DNA of 64,000 bases from positions 744,001 through 808,000 of the forward strand of contig JAGQDJ010000024.1 of NCBI GenBank assembly GCA_022885665.1, given 5' to 3'. The DNA comes from Triops longicaudatus (taxonomy: Eukaryota; Arthropoda; Branchiopoda; Notostraca; Triopsidae). A model generated the notes under the pieces. That model made no database searches. It saw nothing but the letters and a program-made list of their open reading frames with translations, and was not told the DNA's origin. The position numbers and the translations under genes are program-made. Below are positions 48,749-60,585 of the stretch, in pieces (the stretch's first letter is position 1; each line of letters opens with the position of its first letter).

Positions 48749-50368
48749 TTACAAAAGTACTTTCACGTCACGACGGAGTTTGATGCTTGATTTGGGTAGA
48801 ACAGCTTCGGTAGCAAACTTAGCGGAAGGATGAGTAATTTTTTGGTAACCCATTTGATCCATGACTTTGGAACATTTTTCTTGGATAAGGACGATCTCTT
48901 TCCAGAGTAATTTCTCCTTCCAGGCGTACACACGCGTACGAGATTCTCGCTGGGTACTCCACGGTTTGTCAAAATTCGCGGTGGTATGGGTCCGGAGGAA
49001 ATAGGCAGTTGGTGGATACATTTGCAAACCTAATTGGTTCCATAGCAACTGGGATTCGTTGCGGGGAGACAGGGCCATATCTTCGTAACGTAGTAGTATC
49101 ACACGCTTGGGAAACAAAGTAGCTAAAGTTTGTAGAGATCCGATGTCATCATCCATATCGTTGCACAGCCGCTCCACATTGGCACAATCAGGCTGAACAC
49201 ACCAGTCGACGGAACTTTTGCGAGAGGACATGATGCCGCGGGGATCGCGGACCAAATAAATAATTTGCGTGTTGAGAGAAGGATCAGCCAGCAGTAATTT
49301 CAGCCAACGGAGTCGTAGACGGACAGTTTTCATCACTTGGAAGGGATACAAGGCACAGATTTGAGTTAGAAAGGCGGGATTGTAACACAAAGCGCTGGTC
49401 GAGTGTGTACCAATTGGGCCCTTATGACACGCCTTCCACAAGCGGACGTTCCGGGCAAACATCTCCGAGGAATGACGAGCAAACATCACATATGGTTTGG
49501 CTAGCGGGTGACTGTAATCACAGTGCAGTAACCGTCGCAGCAACTCAACAGCCACTGGAGCAGAAGGCGGTTCTCTTACCTGTTTCACGCCGAACATCAT
49601 CAACGGCTCGTAGTGGCTGAACGCTCCCGGTTGGGAGGCTAGCAATTCCCCCAGGAACGTACTACCACTCCGCCATGTGGTGACCAAGATGACATGCGAA
49701 CGGTTTTTGACATTAGGGAAAGGTGCGGAAGGCTTGACAGCAATCTGGTCACTTAAGTCAACCGGAGTGCTGTTGAACGAATGGCGAAAACTGCGGGAAC
49801 TGTAATACTCAATCCAATTGGAAATGGTCCGGTTCGACAGCTCTTCTAAGAGATTGACTTTTGCGAGCGCTATACCGCTTTGAATGTCGTAGAAAGTTAC
49901 GTTGTCGCCGGCAGGGACGAGCTTTTTGGCTTCCTTGCGAGAAAACTTTGGCACATCGAGATTCAAATCAGAAAATAGTGACGAAATGAGACTTTGATTG
50001 GTTCCAGGGTCTGATGCACCAAACGAAGAAGACGTATTTTTGGAAAGCGAAATTGCACCGAACAGCAATTGTAAATACGGAACGTTCGGTGGTGCTGTTT
50101 CTTTTATCTGGTGTATTTCTGCGCTTTTCTTATGGAAACCTACCAGACGAGTGTGAAATTGTCTGCACAACTTGAATATTAATGAAGTACCTGGTTGGTG
50201 TTGGTGCTCTGAAAATTGCGTAGGGCCTATTCGGTATAGGGCGTTGAACATTAAGAGCATTATGATGAGAAAAACCGCAGCAAGGGTCTTCTTTTTTACT
50301 GCAGTGCATATGCAGCATTCTGGAACTCTTGAAGCCACACATTGCAGCTGTCTTACTGAGACCGGCAT
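48749..50368 (-). CDS. Golgi carbohydrate sulfotransferase (CHST1-7-like)
   Basis: Type II Golgi enzyme that transfers sulfate from PAPS to hexose or hexosamine (6-O type) in glycans. Intact single-exon frame of 539 aa with a short cytosolic N-terminus, a hydrophobic signal-anchor at about 27-46 and a lumenal catalytic domain. The 5'-phosphosulfate loop is VTTWRSGSTFLGELL (about 229-243); the 3'-phosphate motif is YLVRDPRGIMSSR (371-383). A W-K-W-K...C...M..MGY C-terminal pattern fits the GlcNAc/Gal-6-sulfotransferase group. Several N-x-S/T sites (for example N111, N124, N156, N179, N222, N437) fit a lumenal glycoprotein. The acceptor sugar cannot be read from the sequence. Intronless coding regions are common in this family. 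Convergent with syntaxin-5, divergent from LRPPRC. Confidence 0.88.
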   Translation of the reverse strand: MPVSVRQLQCVASRVPECCICTAVKKKTLAAVFLIIMLLMFNALYRIGPTQFSEHQHQPGTSLIFKLCRQFHTRLVGFHKKSAEIHQIKETAPPNVPYLQLLFGAISLSKNTSSSFGASDPGTNQSLISSLFSDLNLDVPKFSRKEAKKLVPAGDNVTFYDIQSGIALAKVNLLEELSNRTISNWIEYYSSRSFRHSFNSTPVDLSDQIAVKPSAPFPNVKNRSHVILVTTWRSGSTFLGELLASQPGAFSHYEPLMMFGVKQVREPPSAPVAVELLRRLLHCDYSHPLAKPYVMFARHSSEMFARNVRLWKACHKGPIGTHSTSALCYNPAFLTQICALYPFQVMKTVRLRLRWLKLLLADPSLNTQIIYLVRDPRGIMSSRKSSVDWCVQPDCANVERLCNDMDDDIGSLQTLATLFPKRVILLRYEDMALSPRNESQLLWNQLGLQMYPPTAYFLRTHTTANFDKPWSTQRESRTRVYAWKEKLLWKEIVLIQEKCSKVMDQMGYQKITHPSAKFATEAVLPKSSIKLRRDVKVLL

Positions 50369-51576
50369 GACCTTGCCTTTTAGTTCATCTCAAAACCGCG
50401 ACCCTAAAGGCTTCAAAATTAAAAAACGGACTTGCTTTTTCTTGCTTTGACTAATACCTTTGTTTTCCTTGTTTATTTTGTGATTTTCGCCCTTTAACCC
50501 GTTAGCCCCACGTGACCGAGCAGGAAGTGTACACAACGGCACACGGTGTACAACGCAGGTCCTTGGGGGTTATTTGCATATTGGGTAGCGGAGCTTCCGT
50601 GTTGGGCGCTCGTGGCGGTAAGGCCACATTTAAATTTATGCCACGTAAAAAACCATACCACACTTAATTCGATGCTACATATGTATGCACATTTTAACAT
50701 ATTGATAATGACTGGCCTTTCGATGCATTATTCCGTATTCCACGAAGTCGTTAGTTCTGGAGTTCAATTCTTTTGAATTACCAACGGTCGAACACAAGGT
50801 GAAATTGTACTGTATTCAGACGAGGTTTAGGGATTTTATTAAACTAAAACTCTTATTTCTCGAATTGATCTGAAGGAAAGGATGATGACAGACGCCAGTC
50901 CTATCAAAACGCATGCAGGAAACTGCCCTTCTTTAAAAAATAAAGAAAAAACGGCAGTAATTCGAAGGGTTGAGTTTAGAAAAAGAGGATTTGGTGGCGA
51001 CTGAAGCCCGGAACGTGTGATGACGGCGCGAAAGTCAAACATATACGAATTTATAGGAGTTGTTATTGATAGGCCATAAACTCATCCTGTATTGCGTAAA
51101 CCACTGCTAATTATAACTGTTCGATATCCTCGTTGTGTTTATGCTTTATGCTGTCACAGCTACATGTGTTTCCATATATCTCCGTATGTTAGAAAGTCAT
51201 ACCAAATTATTCTTCATTACCACTTGTAAATCGTTTCTGGCGCCCACGAGCCGGTGCTCAGTTGGCGCGCGACTACTCCTCTAGTATTAACTAACTATTC
51301 AATGGGTTATACTGCAGTAAAATTATTTCGTTTAATCATGCTGAAGTATCCTTTTAATGTGTTAAAGCGGCGACTTTTGCTTGTCATTTGGCCATAAAGT
51401 TAGAGATCATTTCGAAATCGTCTTTCGTTTCCTGTCTACGGATAATCGGAATTGATTCCTTGAAGTCCGAAGCATAAGGGCGCATTCATAAAGAAACGTC
51501 TGGACGTTTCTTTGATCGTCAACCCAACCCATTTTACGACCTGCGTTATCTATTAGGCTGTTTACACTCTTCAGAA
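50369..51576. promoter_or_regulatory. Divergent region between the sulfotransferase and LRPPRC
   Basis: 1.2 kb containing the opposing promoters and 5' UTRs. The sulfotransferase may have an untranslated first exon here. No TATA element or further coding exon is recognised. Confidence 0.45.
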
Positions 51577-54500
51577 ATGGCCTCGCTACTCCGTTCCGGA
51601 AAATTTGTGCGCTTTTTCAGCGGTTTAGCAAGAAACTTAGCACTAAATCCACACAGGCCAGACGCTGAAAATGTTTTAACTCAGCACAGATCAGAGTGGG
51701 AACCCAAACTTCACAGGTAGGTAGTAATTTAAGAAAAATGCATATGATAAACTCCGTTCCCTCGCCATGTGACCAGGAAGGGTAGCTATACCTTATATAA
51801 GTGCCACGTTTGTAAAATTTACTCTTTCTTGTGTGCCGTGTTTAATTGTTTTGATTTTACTATTAAAGGTGCGTTGCGTCGGCCAGTTTTCCTCAAGCTC
51901 ACATCAGCCATACCGCCGCCCAGCCAGAAAGCATAAAGGAAACCAAAGATGCAGGAACTCAAGGAAGCCAAATGTTGGATAAAGCCTTGTATAAAGTGGA
52001 TTTGGACATTAAAAGGGTCGGACGAATCAGCAAACGAGAAATTGAAGAAATCTTTGCTGAAATTAAACTCAACAGTAAATTATTTAATTTTCGTAACAAT
52101 ATCCTCCTAAATTAAAGGCTCTTTGTATCGTAGAAACCGCCTCTGCGACGCAGTCTTTGTTAGTTATACGATGCTGTGGAAACCTGGTTCCCGAAGAGGC
52201 CCCTGAAGTTCGTACTCAACTAGTTCAGGACATATGGAACACTCTAGAATCTTTAGGTAAAATAGACTTACCAAAAAGTCAAGCTGTGTTTCTGTATGTT
52301 TGTTTTTTATTTTATTTTTCGTAAACTAGGTGTTCCTATGGACATTAGTCACTACAATGCATTGCTGCGAGTCTACCTGGAAAACGAACATAAATTTTCG
52401 CCGTCTGAATTCTTGGCGTACTTGGAACGAAAAGGCGTTGAACCTAATCGAGTCACTTATCAACGACTTATTTCCCATTATTGTCAGCAAGGCGATATTG
52501 AAGGCGCGTCGCAGATCCTCCAGTTTATGAAAGATCGGGAAATGCCTATTAATGAAAATGTATTTAACGCTCTGGTCATGGGACATGCTCAAGCCAAGTA
52601 TTTCTTTTATAATTTCCTTTCGCGCGAAATTATACATTTTTTAATTATTTGTAGCGATATGGAAAGCGCACAAAGCATCTTGTCTGTAATGAAGCAAGCT
52701 GGCTTGGAACCCAGTAGTGACACCTACACAGCCCTTGTCTGCGGTTACGCCAAGCAAGGCGATTTTGCCAATATCGAGCGCGTCTTATCCGATTGCCAGA
52801 AGAACGACATTCAACTGGTTGCCAAAGATTTGTTGGAAGTTTTGTATTCATTAGCTATCAACGGACATGGTCAATACGTCGATAAAGTGCGTTTCGCTTT
52901 CAAATTTAACGTGTGAAAACGCTTAACGAGCTCGTATTTTTAGATTCTGGAAAAACTTCCTAAAGTGGCAGGTTACAACCAAGATGCCACGAATGTTATT
53001 TTCCGATTGGTTAACAAAGGCCAGGAAGATGCTGCGTACAAAGTTCTGCTCTCCATGAAACCAGCTGTTAACATTGAAGGTCAGACTGGCCCTAGTGGCG
53101 CTTTCTTCATCCGCCAGTTAGTGAAAGCCAACAGGGTATGTTTATTAAAGAAAAATCCTTTGCTGTTTCTTAAGTTTTACTCTTGTATTTACAGCCCCAG
53201 GAAAAGGTTATCGCGTTCTGCGAAGACTTAAAAGCCCGAGGCTTGAACGACCGCAGCTTGTACAAGGCGTTGGAATCTGCCTTGGTGCTTCAAAGACCCG
53301 AACTGGCTATTGCTTTGATGACTACGTTGAAAGCTCAAGGCGAACCTCTGCGACCTCACTATTTCTGGCCTCTATTGGTTCAAGCCTCAAAGTCAGAGAG
53401 CGAAAACGGTAGGTGACGACTATTTAAGACAGAAGTATGGAATTTGTAACTACTGTAACACGGACATATGTTGGGCTTATGTTGAAGATGGCTTTTTTAA
53501 ATATAACTTTTAATGTAACTCTCGTGTGTGTAGGAGTTCTCCGTGTATTAGAGCAAATGGCTGCCTTGGACGTGGTACCTAACGCCGAAACTATGCGCGA
53601 TTACGTATTACCCAACTTGCCGAATGCCACGACCAATCCCGTAGCTGTTCTTCGCAAACTTCGTGGAGCCAACGTTCCTCTTTCAATCGTTGTCCAAGCG
53701 CTAGTTCAACAGTCGCTTCAGCGTGGCAATTTGGACAGCGCAACCCATTTAGGTTCGTAAAACATTGCGACAAAAATTAAATTTGTTGTGTCCCAGTACC
53801 AGTAGCGAATTTGTTTCTTATTTTGTGTGTTTTTTTACAGTGACACAGTACAACGTGAAAATCGATGGTAGCTATGTACGGAAAATGGCAGCGGAGACAT
53901 ATTTACGGCATAAGGATTCTGTAGCCTTTGCACAGTTCATTCGTGCCTTATACGAGCGTAACCAAGAAGAAAAGTCTGATTTCGTGGGACCATTGGTCCT
54001 AGAAGTCTTCAACGAAGCGCCGAGACCCAAAGCGTCGCTTATGCAACCTTTGTTGGAGGTACTCATATCAGCTATATTCTGAGTTCCTTAATTGCAAATT
54101 TCGGATAAAATAGGCGTTGGTGAACCAAGGTTTGGGAATGTCAAATAGCTCAGCGCAAATTATCCAAGACAAATTAGGTGAAGAATTAAACGAGAAGTTG
54201 TCGGAGCTGTTGGGTAAATTAAGCTCAGGAGAGTTGACACCCATTCCGTTAGAAAAGCGCATTTCGTCTAACGAGGTAAACGTTTTGTAACTGCGACACA
54301 GGCCCAACGAGTTCTTAACTGGTGTTACAAAATTTCATTAACAGCGTAATGAGTCGCCCTTGTCGAGGAAAAGGAACTTGTTCGTACAACACGCCAAGGA
54401 ACACAATCTAGAAGCTTTGATGAGCGTTAAAGAAGAGTTGGAGAAGGAAAACTTCATTTTCCCCGTGGGAATGCAAGCCATGTTGCTAGACGTTTACGCA

Positions 54501-57500
54501 TTCCATAACAAGACGGAGGAAGCCTGGCAAATCTACACCACCTTGAGAGCTAATGAGCCCAGCTTATCTTTCGATGCCGTGAAAACCCTCCGTCTGGCAG
54601 CTTCTTTAGTTAAAGACGGTCGTTATGATGGTAATTGACTTCTAAACTTCTTATGATACACTTTCTGTGTTATAATCTTGTCTTAACGCCCATTGTCTTC
54701 TCTGTGTGGCGGTGTTTCAGATGCCACAAGCATTCTTCTGGCCAATGCGGGAGATCGCAAAGCTCCTGAATCAAACCAAAGCGTTTCTCTCAACGCGGCT
54801 GCTTTCAAGATCTTAAATTGTCCGGCTGAGCAGGGTGACGTAGATCGGACTAAGGCTTTGCTGAAGACACTTCAGGATAGCAAACTAATTGAAATTACCA
54901 ACTCCATATTGGGTCCTTTGATTAAGAGCCACCTCGTCAAGTAAGCAAGCTGCGTTTGCAATTAAGTGTTATAAACGGCAGAGTAATCGCGGAAATTCCC
55001 ATATTACTAGCTTAACATGAAAGTCCTTTAACCCTTTTTTCATTAAAATAAGTGCTCGAATTGACATCTCGGTTCATGCCAACTTGCCAGAGAACAGTGA
55101 ATTTTCGTGTTGGAAAAAAGCCTAGTTTGGGAAAAGTATCGATCTCGAGGAAACCCTTACCTTCTCGGTTCGAAAATTTTTGTATTTAAACAATTCTTTG
55201 GTGCCTTGCGTCGAAGTTAGGGACGTTCCGAACGACTCCTAAATTTCGTTTTGAACATAGGGCAAGCAGTTCTCTAGTAATACCGCATTTTAAGTGTTTG
55301 CTAAATTTTACGCAATAACTGGTAAGGCTTCTTCGTCGTTAAATTTTACTTGTGGTGTCTTACATTTCAAGTTGACACTGGTGATGATTGTAATATTTTC
55401 CTCGATTTTGTATCATATTATATTTTTGTTCTCTACTAATGTTTAAATCTTTTTCGTTAGGGGTGACATGGAAGGCGCTTTGAAAGCATTCGAAGAGTGT
55501 TGTAAGGAGTACAAGAGTACTCCTTGGAAAGGCGAGTTGATGACTAGATTGATTCAAGCAGAAGATACGGAAAGGCTGCAGAAAGTGATGGATCTCAGTA
55601 TGTTGGTCCATGGTGAAATGAATGCGCTGTATGACTTGGTTTTCAGCTTCCTGGACTGCGGTCGAGTACGCCAAGCGAAGAAAGTTCTCGAAGTACGTCC
55701 CTTTGAATTTTCCTCCTTTATCAATAGAGAATCATTGCATTTCAAATTTTCTTCATTTTTAGACGCCAGGTTTGCGTGCGAAACACGCTCGGTTGGAATC
55801 AGCCTGTCAGCGCTATTTGTCTGAAGGCCGTATTGCCGAACTGGAAAACTTGGTACAAATTACCAAAGACTTGTTCGACGTAGATCGTCATCTCCTACAC
55901 TTTTACCTTCTGCAAGCTTATTGTACGTATCTGCACCCACGCATGTCGTTTCTGAAGAAGGATAATATTGATTCGCGATTATTTTTGTTGCAGGTAAAGC
56001 CGGTAACCCCGACAAAGCTTTAGGAGTATGGACCATGCTCCAGGACGAAGACATCCGACCCAGTGAAGAGTTCTTGAATACGTTAGCGAAGTGTTTGCAA
56101 GAGCACAATAAACCAGTTCCTTTCGCCTTACCTGCTCCCACTCCAGCTCGTACTCCTTCTAAGCCCAATCAACCTAGTAATGCCGCTTCAGCTCGCACGA
56201 CTAGCTTGACTCCGCGCCGAGCCGCTCGTGCGGAAGCGCCGGCCCCTGCCACACCTGCTGATGAGGAACAGTTGAGCGTGCTAAGGAAATACCGCCGTGC
56301 GGTTAGCAACAAAGACACCGATGCAGCTCTGACAACTATGAACGAGTAAAATGATCTGGGGGAAAAGGACATTCATTTTAAGTTGCTGTGTTTTGATTGG
56401 ATTCCACAGGTTGAAGAGTTTAGGCAAGCAAATGAATGTAACCGACACATCCCATTTATTGGAACTCTTGGTGCAAAACAGCCAGTACGGAAAAGCCACA
56501 GACCTTTGCTTAAGCATGTTGGAACGCCAAACATATCCGTTACCACAAATCTTCCGCTTTTATGTATCCCGGTTAGCGAAAGCCGGAGACGTGGAAGCGC
56601 TAGCCAAGTTGGAACCTTATCTGACAACCGTAAGCTGCACGTCTCTTAACTTACGATTGCTATCGTCATAACTCAATTTTTTCGGTTTATTCTTACATCC
56701 CTTTCCTTGGTAGGAAACGAAGAAACTTGTATCTTACGATAACCATCTGTGCGCGGCAGCAGCTGAGGCAGGTCAGGGTCAGCGTTATTTAGATAATTTG
56801 TTGGAAGAGATTGAGAAGTGCAAACCGGAAGACGTGGAACAGTTGAAGGCCAAATTCCCACGCGGGGGAGCTTTTGCTCTCTTGGAAAAGGATGCCAGTT
56901 TGCTACCCAAATGTAAGTGAAAAGTTTTCAGTCACGGGCTTTAGTTTCAGTCAAGCAAGAAATTCAATAATGCAAATGCTTTTGCCGTCGTATTTTTGTC
57001 TCGCTAATGTAGTCACCACGTTGGCGGAGAAGTACTTTGCAAAAGGCATCGCCGCGCCTTATAACGTGCTGTGGGCTTTGCATATGGGAGAAGGACAGCT
57101 GGAAGAAGCAGCCAAAGTTTGGCCACATGTGAAAAATTCCCAGTCGGTTCAGTTCCAGAACGTTTGCCGCAGTATTCGCCGTAAAGTGGATGCCCGTTTA
57201 GGACAGAAATTGGTGGAAACTTTGCAGACCGGTACGGCCATTCTGCCATCAGCGTTAGGCGTGGCTTACAGTGCGTGGTTGGACGTTTTAGGTAAGGTTA
57301 ACTCATTTTGGCGCGTCATTGCGGAACACTGTACTTCGTGTGTCTAGTAATGTTTCGTCTTTAGTAATGAACAACAGCTTCAACGAAGCTTTAGATGTTA
57401 TTAAGCAAGCGCTCAGCAACAAAGTACTCCTGGACGACCTGAACCGAACGGCTCTTGTGAGAGTCCAGAAGGGCTTAGAAGCTCAAGGGCATAATTTCCC

Positions 57501-57684
57501 TTACACGGTCCCAGACAAAGTAAGTTGTAGCGTCTTTATAGTGTAATACCTTCTCATCCATTGCTAATTGTTTTCCTTTTATTTATTTTTATTTTATTTT
57601 TTAATTTTGTATTTTATTTTGCAGAAATCCAAGGCCAAGAATGGGAGTTCCAGCGATAGCAGTAGTGACGATGAGAAAAAGTAG
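51577..57684 (+). CDS. LRPPRC: Leucine-rich PPR-motif protein, mitochondrial (LRPPRC)
   Basis: Mitochondrial pentatricopeptide-repeat RNA-binding protein (Drosophila bicoid stability factor), which with SLIRP stabilises mitochondrial mRNAs and supports polyadenylation and translation. Twenty exons: 51577-51716, 51869-52074, 52134-52256, 52330-52597, 52655-52886, 52944-53135, 53195-53408, 53534-53752, 53841-54058, 54114-54275, 54345-54630, 54721-54940, 55461-55692, 55763-55922, 55994-56345, 56410-56629, 56714-56912, 57013-57291, 57365-57519, 57625-57684. All frames join; 1378 aa (human 1394). The start MASLLRSGKFVRFF is an Arg-rich presequence. Helical PPR units are clear, e.g. PSEFLAYLERKGVEPNRVTY, ILSVMKQAGLEPSSDTYTAL and AWQIYTTLRANEPSLSFDAV. 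A Pro/Ala/Ser linker (about residues 965-1005) splits the repeats. The tail is Ser/Asp-rich and ends DDEKK. Intron 12 (520 bp) is the outlier. Confidence 0.93.
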
Positions 57685-60585
57685 TCTATTGGAAAAGTGT
57701 TGTTGTTTTTAGTAAAAAGAAAGATTTGATAGTAATTCCACGAAAAATGATGTTTGGATCCTCAGTCATCGTTTGTCTTTTCATTCTCAGTTATCATTAT
57801 TACAAACCATCTCAATTATGCGAAAGCTAGTTCTGGTAAAACGCAACAGCGTTGTTTTTGCTTGAAAAAAAAATAAGATGGATAAGTTCAGTGTTCTGGT
57901 TGATTCAACACCATGCCCTCAGGCGAGAACACTTTCGAAATTTGAGGCAAGCTTTTAAAAAAAAAGAAAGAATGCTTTAGAAAACCCTAAAGCGCTCCCT
58001 TGGTACCTTCTACATTGCCATGTGCAGAATCTAAATGGTAAAATTTAAAGTTCCGTTGCCGTTCCGTGGCAGTTGGAATCCTTCCAAACCAGAAGTCTCT
58101 AAGCGTTCATATGGGTGGCGACGAGTCGCGTTACTTCCTTGGGAAATCCGACTTGCTTCAGATAGCCGACTTGGATGATGCACTTTCGGCAAATTGTGCC
58201 GAAATCACCTAATATCCGTTATGTGGTTTGGTAGTTGGTCCGTGACCACAAAATGATAAAAATTATGCAGGAGTGTTGCCATAAACTCGTATCTCAAAAG
58301 AGCCGTCGTTGAAAGGGCATCTCGCGATAACCTAATCGAAGAAAATTAGACATTTTTTGTTTTGTTTTGCCAAACCGTCAATACGAGTTAGTATATTTGG
58401 CTACATGTGTTTGCATGTTTACGCTAGTGATAATTCCTAGGTATTCGTTTAATGACTTTCTAGCGGACTACTTGAGACGAACGTTACAATTATTTCTGGT
58501 ACGAAGAGTTGAAGGAGATCTCGTGTTGTTAGGAAGCGCGTTTATTTATCTCGTCAATCTGTTTTCGCCTTGCGCGGTTATGAGCATAAATGCAAGTCTT
58601 ATCTCCATTGTCGATAACCAAATGGACGCTTGCTTTTTTTTCACAGATATCTTCTTTCTGTCATTGAATGTAAGTCGCGGTTTAGAGAAGTTTGAGTTGA
58701 TAATACAATTCAGTCAGACCGCATTGTGACATACAATATCTTGGCGTAAAGGAGACCAAAGAGACGATTAAGAAAACTTACGTCGGCTCATAAATAATGG
58801 AATAGTTTACATCCGATCTTAGAGGAGGGCAGCGTTTTTTGTAAAGGGAAAGGGCGGACATTAGGTCATTCATTCATTTTTTTTTTTTACATCTGAGAAA
58901 AGGAATTCTGCATGCGTGCCTTTCGAAGTGAACAATAGTCTGGGCAAACGTCACCTAAGATTTTTTTTTAACTGTAGGCGTTTATACTTTCATCAATGAG
59001 AATGGTGTAAAATAAAAAAAAATCGAAATTCCGGCAGTCATATTAAGGTGGTTTTGAGAGAAAAAGTCCTTCAGTTGCATGTTTTATGTATAGTCTGTAT
59101 AGTCTCAAATATAGTCTGTATAAAGTTTTTGCATTTTGTGAACAGACGGTCCAATTTTCGTTATTTAAATGCAGCCAATCTTCATTGATCATCGCAACAT
59201 CATAATCTGTAAGCTGGCGGGCAGTTTTCTAGGGAAACGCTCGATATTTGATAATTTTCGGCGAGACGTCAGGAATGCCAATTAAATATGACGTTAAACA
59301 TCATTGTGGAAAAGACGAGTGCTTCTTTCAGGATTGTATAGGGTAGGGCTACGAGAGATCGGAAAACTGAAATCAGTTCCCCGAAAATTCACTTACCCAT
59401 CCGTTCAAAGTTCGCTTTAAAAGTACATCCCGAGAAAAGCGTTCGCTATTTCGCTGATATAGCAATACCACTGCACGAATCGAAATCTGCTTTCCTCAAA
59501 TCATCTTAAGGCAGCTCAACACTTTCCATTATTTGACGTAAAGTAATTACGTGACGAAGCTCTCCAACGATTTAATATTACTATTTTGCTTTCCTAATTA
59601 AAGTACATACAGGTTGCGTGGCAATATTAGCCACATCATTCGCAATCTATTTTTTTAAACGAAAATCATTTCAGTAAGAGTACGCATTTAAGTTCCACCA
59701 ATTTTGCTCATTAGCAAATTTTTTTCGAAGCCCATGCGAGTTTTAATTTCTATGCTCCACTTGGAAGATGAAGCGTGTAGGCGTGGCAGTCTGGCACGCC
59801 CAAGGAATTACGCGTCTCCAGATTAGCCTCTTGCGGCTCTTGCGCGCTGCTTCCTAGTCCTGCCCTTATCGCTGAAGCGGTTTTAAACCCGCTATCCGGA
59901 GCCTGTGGAACAAGAAGCGGACGCGGGTCCTGTCTTGGCTCTGTTCTATTTTGGATTCGAAGCGTGGCGAACCGCTTGAAGGAGCTGTTCGGTGTGTGTG
60001 AGTGCTAGGGCCAGGACACTTTGTCATGGCCAAATTTTGTTTACAATTGTGTTGTTAACCGTTACGGGCTCATTGAAAGGTGCTGCTTTGTAGTGAACTC
60101 ATTCTGTAGCCTAGTGTGATGCAATCAGTATTGATATTAACCAATTTCAGGTTCCATTTTAAAGCTAGCACCACCTAAGAAAGTGGTCTGTTTTGGGGTG
60201 TTTGTCAGTCTTGTGTGCTTCTTGGGATCATTTTTTCATCGGTTGTGAACTTGTAATAGTGGATTCGGACCGTGTCGTTTTTTCAATTACCATTCCAAAC
60301 AAAAAAAGTATACCTGTTGTTTCTGCACTTACTGCCAACCTTGCTCGGGTCACCTGGAATTTTGCTTACAAACTGAAAAACTCTGCCATAACACGGGCTC
60401 CTTTTGTTGAACTACACTCCTAGCGCTCTTCAGGATGTCTTGAGAAAGGGAGGAAAATGCTGCCAAAGTACCAGTGAAGCACAGAAAAAAGTTATCGCTC
60501 AAAACATCTTCAGCGAGGGGCTACAGGCGACAGAGCTGTTGGGATATAATTATTGATTGGCGACAGCCTTGGATGGGGTGTAAAA
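57685..60585. other. LRPPRC 3' flank and Plc21C 5' region
   Basis: LRPPRC 3' UTR is followed by about 2 kb with no recognised gene, including a small repeat of TATAGTCTGTATA (about 59089-59122). A GC-richer segment at about 59750-60010 is a plausible promoter or first-exon region for Plc21C. Frames at 58367-58729 (TTG start) and 60193-60423 have no family resemblance. Confidence 0.45.

Noticed and set aside
58367..58729. 120-codon hydrophobic frame between LRPPRC and Plc21C
   Set aside because: Begins with TTG; hydrophobicity can arise from T-rich DNA; no signal, repeat or family motif.
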